64,000 nucleotides of DNA, from positions 144,252,721 through 144,316,720 of the forward strand of contig NC_134530.1 of assembly GCF_050624435.1 (NCBI RefSeq). Direction: 5' to 3'. Shown in pieces: positions 59,946 through 64,000 of this stretch; the stretch's first letter is position 1, and the number at the start of each line of letters is the position of its first letter. Position numbers and translations under genes: made by a program. Origin of the DNA: Tenrec ecaudatus. Taxonomy: Eukaryota > Chordata > Mammalia > Afrosoricida > Tenrecidae. The notes under the pieces are model-generated. The model searched no databases, was not told the origin of the DNA, and was given only the letters and a program-made list of their open reading frames with translations.

Positions 59946-60706
59946 AATTCCATTCGTAGGTTGCTGAAGAAATCCATTTCTCTCTTGCCACAACTTCCTC
60001 TGTTTTCATACTTAAAAGATAGCAGATATTGTTGCAATTCTACTCCGCCTGCTTAGTGGTGTCTGAAAAACGATGGAGGAGAAATGGGGATGAGAGTTGG
60101 CTGCTTGTGCCAGCAGCAGAGAGGCTGCTAGTGGAAGGGCTGCCTTTGTTTTTAAAGGATTTTCTTATCCTTTATTAATGTTTTTCACTGCCAGAATAAC
60201 TGTTTCTGGGTTGAAAGTCATTATGTTGGTCCGGGATTAATCTCTTGAGTGAAATGAGCTTTGCTGACAGCAGAAGTCACGTGGACATGCCATGGGAAAT
60301 CCTAGCTAGAAGGGCAAATGCTGGCCTGTGGCTGTCTCAGGCGTATTCTTTCTCTCCCCACTTTTTTGGGGGAGGGGCTTGGGGGAATTGTGCTTTTGAC
60401 ATTTAAAGGTTCAGCACCTAAACTTTTAAAAACTGCTTTGATCTTAAAATTATATTTGTTAATCAAGCTGCAAAGATATTTAGGTTAACAAAAGTACAGT
60501 ACAAGCAGCTCCTGGGTTATAAATATCTGCCTTACCAACAGCTCTTGCTTGCTTGCCTTTAATATTATATAGTAAATTTGCCTACAATAAAAGATTGAAC
60601 CAACGCCTCCTCTCGGCAAATTCTCCATCACAATTACCGCCACATTTAAAGCCACATGCAGCTTTTAAATCACTGAAAAGGCATCAAGATTTTTTTTTTT
60701 TTGCAC
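59946..60706. other. Intron 1, no feature seen
   Basis: Single-copy sequence. Confidence 0.5.
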
Positions 60707-60848
60707 AGAACCCAAAAATCAAAGTTGACTCCAATTCATAGCTACAGTATAGGACAGAGTGAAAACCTCTCCATAGGGTCCCTGAGACTGTAAATCAGCC
60801 TCAGAAGGCAGGCTCAGCAGCCAAACACATAACATCTGCTCCTTGTGC
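60707..60848 (-). repeat. AfroSINE, antisense
   Basis: Reverse tail TTGACTCCAATTCATAGC, body with GTCCCTGAGACTGTAAATC. Confidence 0.72.
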
Positions 60849-60849
60849 A

Positions 60850-61592
60850 CCTAGTCCAACTAACCTCCGAGGCTTAGAGGCTTACAGAAACGGACTTGTT
60901 TGTAAATGGTGAACTTCCTATCTATGTCATGATTTAACTTGAGTTTTTATTTATTCTTGAAGCTTGAGTAGTTTGCTGTTACTGGGGAAAAAATAATTTC
61001 AAAAGCGTCACAAGTTTACAGATACCTATTAAATGCCTTCTGTGTGCAGGGCCATGGACTTGGTGTTGGCATATGAAGATCTTGCCCTGTAGTACATTAT
61101 GGCTGTTACTCCAAGGCCAGCCTTGGCTTTCATTTTGCATGTGAATCATGCCACACAGAATCTGCACTCCTTTAATTATTGCATCGTTGTGTGTGAATTC
61201 TTCACCTTCAACATGTTTGCTTGTATTAACCTCCTTTGCCTAGATGGCAAGGCGGTGCTCCGCAGCAGAAGAGTGCGGGGACAGAGGAGGCGCAGGGTCT
61301 GCCCCTGTAGCGAGCGAGCTGTGTACCATGCTTGGCTTAAAGGTGACCACAGCTGTGTTGCTGGCATAGTGGCGAGATGATTTCAACCAATAAATTTCCA
61401 GAAGTGTTTGCTAAAGATTTAGCTTCGTGGATTCTTCTGGACGCCTTTTCAGGATTGGATTGTGATGACATAAAAGGAGACTCGGCGCAGATGGTGCTCC
61501 CATCCTGTTTATTATCTCACATTTTGATGAAAGACTTTTATCAGACTTTAAGTAGTTTGGGAGAGACCGTGTTTCTATGCACTCTAAACTAA
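60850..61592. other. Intron 1, holds the candidate exon and a possible L2 piece
   Basis: 61020-61100 (TTAAATGCCTTCTGTGTGC) resembles L2. 61240-61340 is the CpG-rich candidate exon. Otherwise single-copy. Confidence 0.45.
61244..61342 (+). other. Candidate alternative AHCYL1 exon (speculative)
   Basis: A CpG-rich stretch (six CpGs in about 75 bases) stands out from CpG-poor intron 1.2 kb before exon 2. A pyrimidine-rich tract ending CCTAG directly precedes an ATG. From it 33 codons run without stop to AAG followed by GTGACC, a usable but weak donor. The exon would be phase 0 at its 3' end, compatible with exon 2. The translation begins MARRCSAAEECGDRGGAG and matches nothing I recognise. Chance is a real alternative; no transcript evidence is available here. 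Confidence 0.2.
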
Positions 61593-61762
61593 AATTCACT
61601 GCCATCAAGTTGATTCCAACTCATAAGGACACTGTCGGGAGCTAAAACTGCCCTTTTGAGTTCCCAAGGTTATGAATCTATAACCAGCAGCTGGTGGGTT
61701 CAGACTGCTGACCTTGTGGTTAGAAGCCCAACTCAGAACCCGTTATGCCACCAGTCTTTTCC
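61593..61762 (-). repeat. AfroSINE, antisense
   Basis: Reverse tail TTCACTGCCATCAAGTTG, head end GTTATGCCACCAGTC. Confidence 0.8.
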
Positions 61763-61967
61763 ATACACGTTAGCAGCATCCATTAATAATTTGTAAGAGT
61801 AATATTACCTACAAGCTACTTGCCTTTTATTAAAGCCCATCTTTCAAGATTCTTCAGATTATTATCTAGCAATTATCTGATTTATTTTGTTTCAGGAAGT
61901 TTTTAATCCAGAGTTGACCAAATCATTCTTTCCCCCCATTTGAATTAGTCGTAATTACCATGGAATA

Positions 61968-62002
<35 letters not shown>

Positions 62003-62564
62003 TCTTTCTCTCTCTCTCTCTCTCTCTCGGCTGTATATTCTGTATCTGAAACCTTTCGAGTGTAAAAGATTCTGGTGATGTTGCAGTGGCTTTATTCCTG
62101 GTGCGCCAGTGTTCATTAACAGTCTAGACGTGTGTGATTCATGAAAATGGTAAGACCTCTGCTAGAGTACGCTACAAGAGACTAAGCCGAAGCAAAAGAA
62201 ACACCACACAATTAAGGATGGTTGTTGATAGAGTCAAAACTACGTATTAAAATTCTAAGTGGGAAGAAAACTATGGAATGTTTTCACTAAAGATGTGAAG
62301 TTGGACAGATGCTAAAAGAAATTAGGTCTTAGCCACTACGTCCTTCCCACTGCCCCTACCCCAACCCCCAAACGCTGTTGAAACAATTGAGAAATGACAG
62401 TCATTGGCATTTGGTTAAGAATCAGAGTAGCCTGTACATTGTCATTTCTAATGGGAGCCACGAGGTAACGTGGACTTTAAGGAAAGACAATGTGTGGCCT
62501 TCAGAAGGGGGGGACCATTTCATAGTCTTGGCAGAAGTTTCAACTTTTTATCTTCTGCTTATAG
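61763..62564. other. Intron 1 distal end with microsatellite
   Basis: Single-copy sequence around a (TG)n(TC)n repeat at 61970-62030. The last bases form the exon 2 acceptor. Confidence 0.6.
61970..62030. repeat. Compound (TG)n(TC)n microsatellite
   Basis: About fifteen TG units followed by about eleven TC units, 535 bases upstream of exon 2. Confidence 0.97.
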
Positions 62565-62942
<378 letters not shown>

Positions 62943-63395
62943 TGAAAGATTGAGTGATAAGAGTTAAGAAAGATGGAATGAGTGAAGAAGACTTTTAAAT
63001 CTTCAAAGATCTTAATGGCCAGGGAGTAGCCTACAGGAGCATTTTGATAAGCTTGATAACACAATTTTCATAGTGAGCAAGAGACTCTTAATTAGCGTTT
63101 GTGTCTTCTGCGTGAAAGAAAACCCTCTGGGTAGAAGTCAGAGAGACCTGATTCACTGGTAGAGAGCAAGGAGGAATTTTTCAGTTCAGAGAAGAGTGAT
63201 GATTGTATATCCTCTTAAATATCTATCTGAAATGCCACTTTTATGTATAGCTAGTTTTTAAAGTTGGTCATTACTGACAAACTTTTCCAGAACTGGCAAT
63301 AGAACCAGAGCTGCTTGCCTTTTGTGCCATTTCTTTCCATCCTTCTAGTTCTTGAGCACAACTTAGTGTGAAATCCATCCTAAGGATATCTAATC

Positions 63396-63625
63396 CAGGG
63401 GTCCTCAAACTTTTTAAACAGGGGCCCAGTTCACTGTCCCTCAGACCCGTTGAAGGGCCAGACTGTATATAGTTTTAAAAAAAAACTATGAACAAATTCC
63501 TATGCACACTGCACATATCTTATTTTGAAGTAAAAAACAAAACGGGGCAAAAAACACCCGGCGTGCCAGATAAATGTCCTCAGCGGGCTACATGTGGCCC
63601 ATGGGCTGTAGTTTGAGGACCCCTG
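63396..63625. mobile_element. hAT MITE, non-SPIN family, second copy
   Basis: A 230-base element with ends CAGGGGTCCTCAAAC and GTTTGAGGACCCCTG. The flanks ATCTAATC and ATTCTAATC agree apart from one inserted base. Confidence 0.88.
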
Positions 63626-63648
63626 ATTCTAATCTCTCTTGTCTATGG

Positions 63649-63822
63649 CAGTGGTGCTCAAAGGGTGCAGCATCAAAAATATGTGTTTACTTGTTAGAAG
63701 TGCAAATTCTTGGGCCTCAACCAGGACCTGCTGACAGGGAGTCTCTAACTGTGGGCCTTAGAAATCTGTTTTCAACAAATCTTCCATGTGTTTCTTTAGA
63801 TGCTTCAGGTTGAGAACCAGTG
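63649..63822. mobile_element. MER5-like hAT (Charlie) MITE
   Basis: Ends CAGTGGTGCTCAAAG and TTGAGAACCAGTG, interior with TTGTTAGAAGTGCAAATTC as in MER5A. Older than the neighbouring MITE; no clean duplication. Confidence 0.65.
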
Positions 63823-64000
63823 ATCACTAGAAATAGCATTTCTTCTTGCCCTAAATCACTATTCAGGTTTTGCCGTGTCTGGTTTGAGGCCAGGTGGGTA
63901 TCGGGTGGGTACTCTAGTCATCTGAGGTTCACTGAAGCTGAGGCAGGGCTAGGTTAGTCGCTTCTTACCACAAGCACTAGTGACAGAGCATCATCCGGAC

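Overview
The window is mammalian genomic DNA, almost certainly from a tenrec (Afrotheria; Echinops telfairi or a close relative). Two kinds of evidence point there. First, about 30 copies of a tRNA-headed SINE with the AfroSINE layout occur with RTE/BovB-type LINEs whose 3' tail they share. Second, five SPIN-type hAT MITEs are present, a family known among afrotherians from the tenrec. The species is inferred, not proven.

The only protein-coding gene I can support is AHCYL1 (IRBIT) on the + strand. A CpG-rich, TATA-less promoter lies at about 28.80-29.27 kb. Exon 1 coding sequence (29275-29394, residues 1-40) ends at a GTGCGG donor. Intron 1 is about 33.2 kb. Exon 2 (62565-62676, residues 41-77 plus one base) follows a good polypyrimidine acceptor, and intron 2 runs off the end. 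These two exons encode the disordered regulatory N-terminus: the PP1-docking region and the Ser68/71/74/77 cluster. The AHCY-like domain lies downstream of the window.

Layout: 1-19.6 kb is intergenic and almost wholly transposon-derived (RTE, L1 3' ends, AfroSINEs, LTRs, SPIN), with several levels of nesting, including an RTE inside an RTE with an L1 inside the inner one. 19.6-28.7 kb is intergenic, richer in G+C, with scattered AfroSINEs and two CTCF-like motifs. 28.7-29.8 kb is the CpG island and exon 1. 29.8-41 kb is intron 1 with few repeats. 41.3-49.99 kb of the intron is a repeat block (ancient antisense L1 broken by an LTR, a hAT MITE and a SINE, then a younger L1 3' end and smaller insertions). 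53.7-58.4 kb is an RTE/SPIN/SINE block. 59-62.5 kb is mostly single-copy intron with small insertions and a CpG-dense spot that could be an alternative exon. 63.4-63.8 kb holds two more hAT MITEs.

I found no tRNA or rRNA genes, no CRISPR array and no new multi-gene system. The most informative content is the transposon stratigraphy, readable from target-site duplications, and the AHCYL1 5' regulatory architecture. Repeat boundaries without a stated target-site duplication are approximate.
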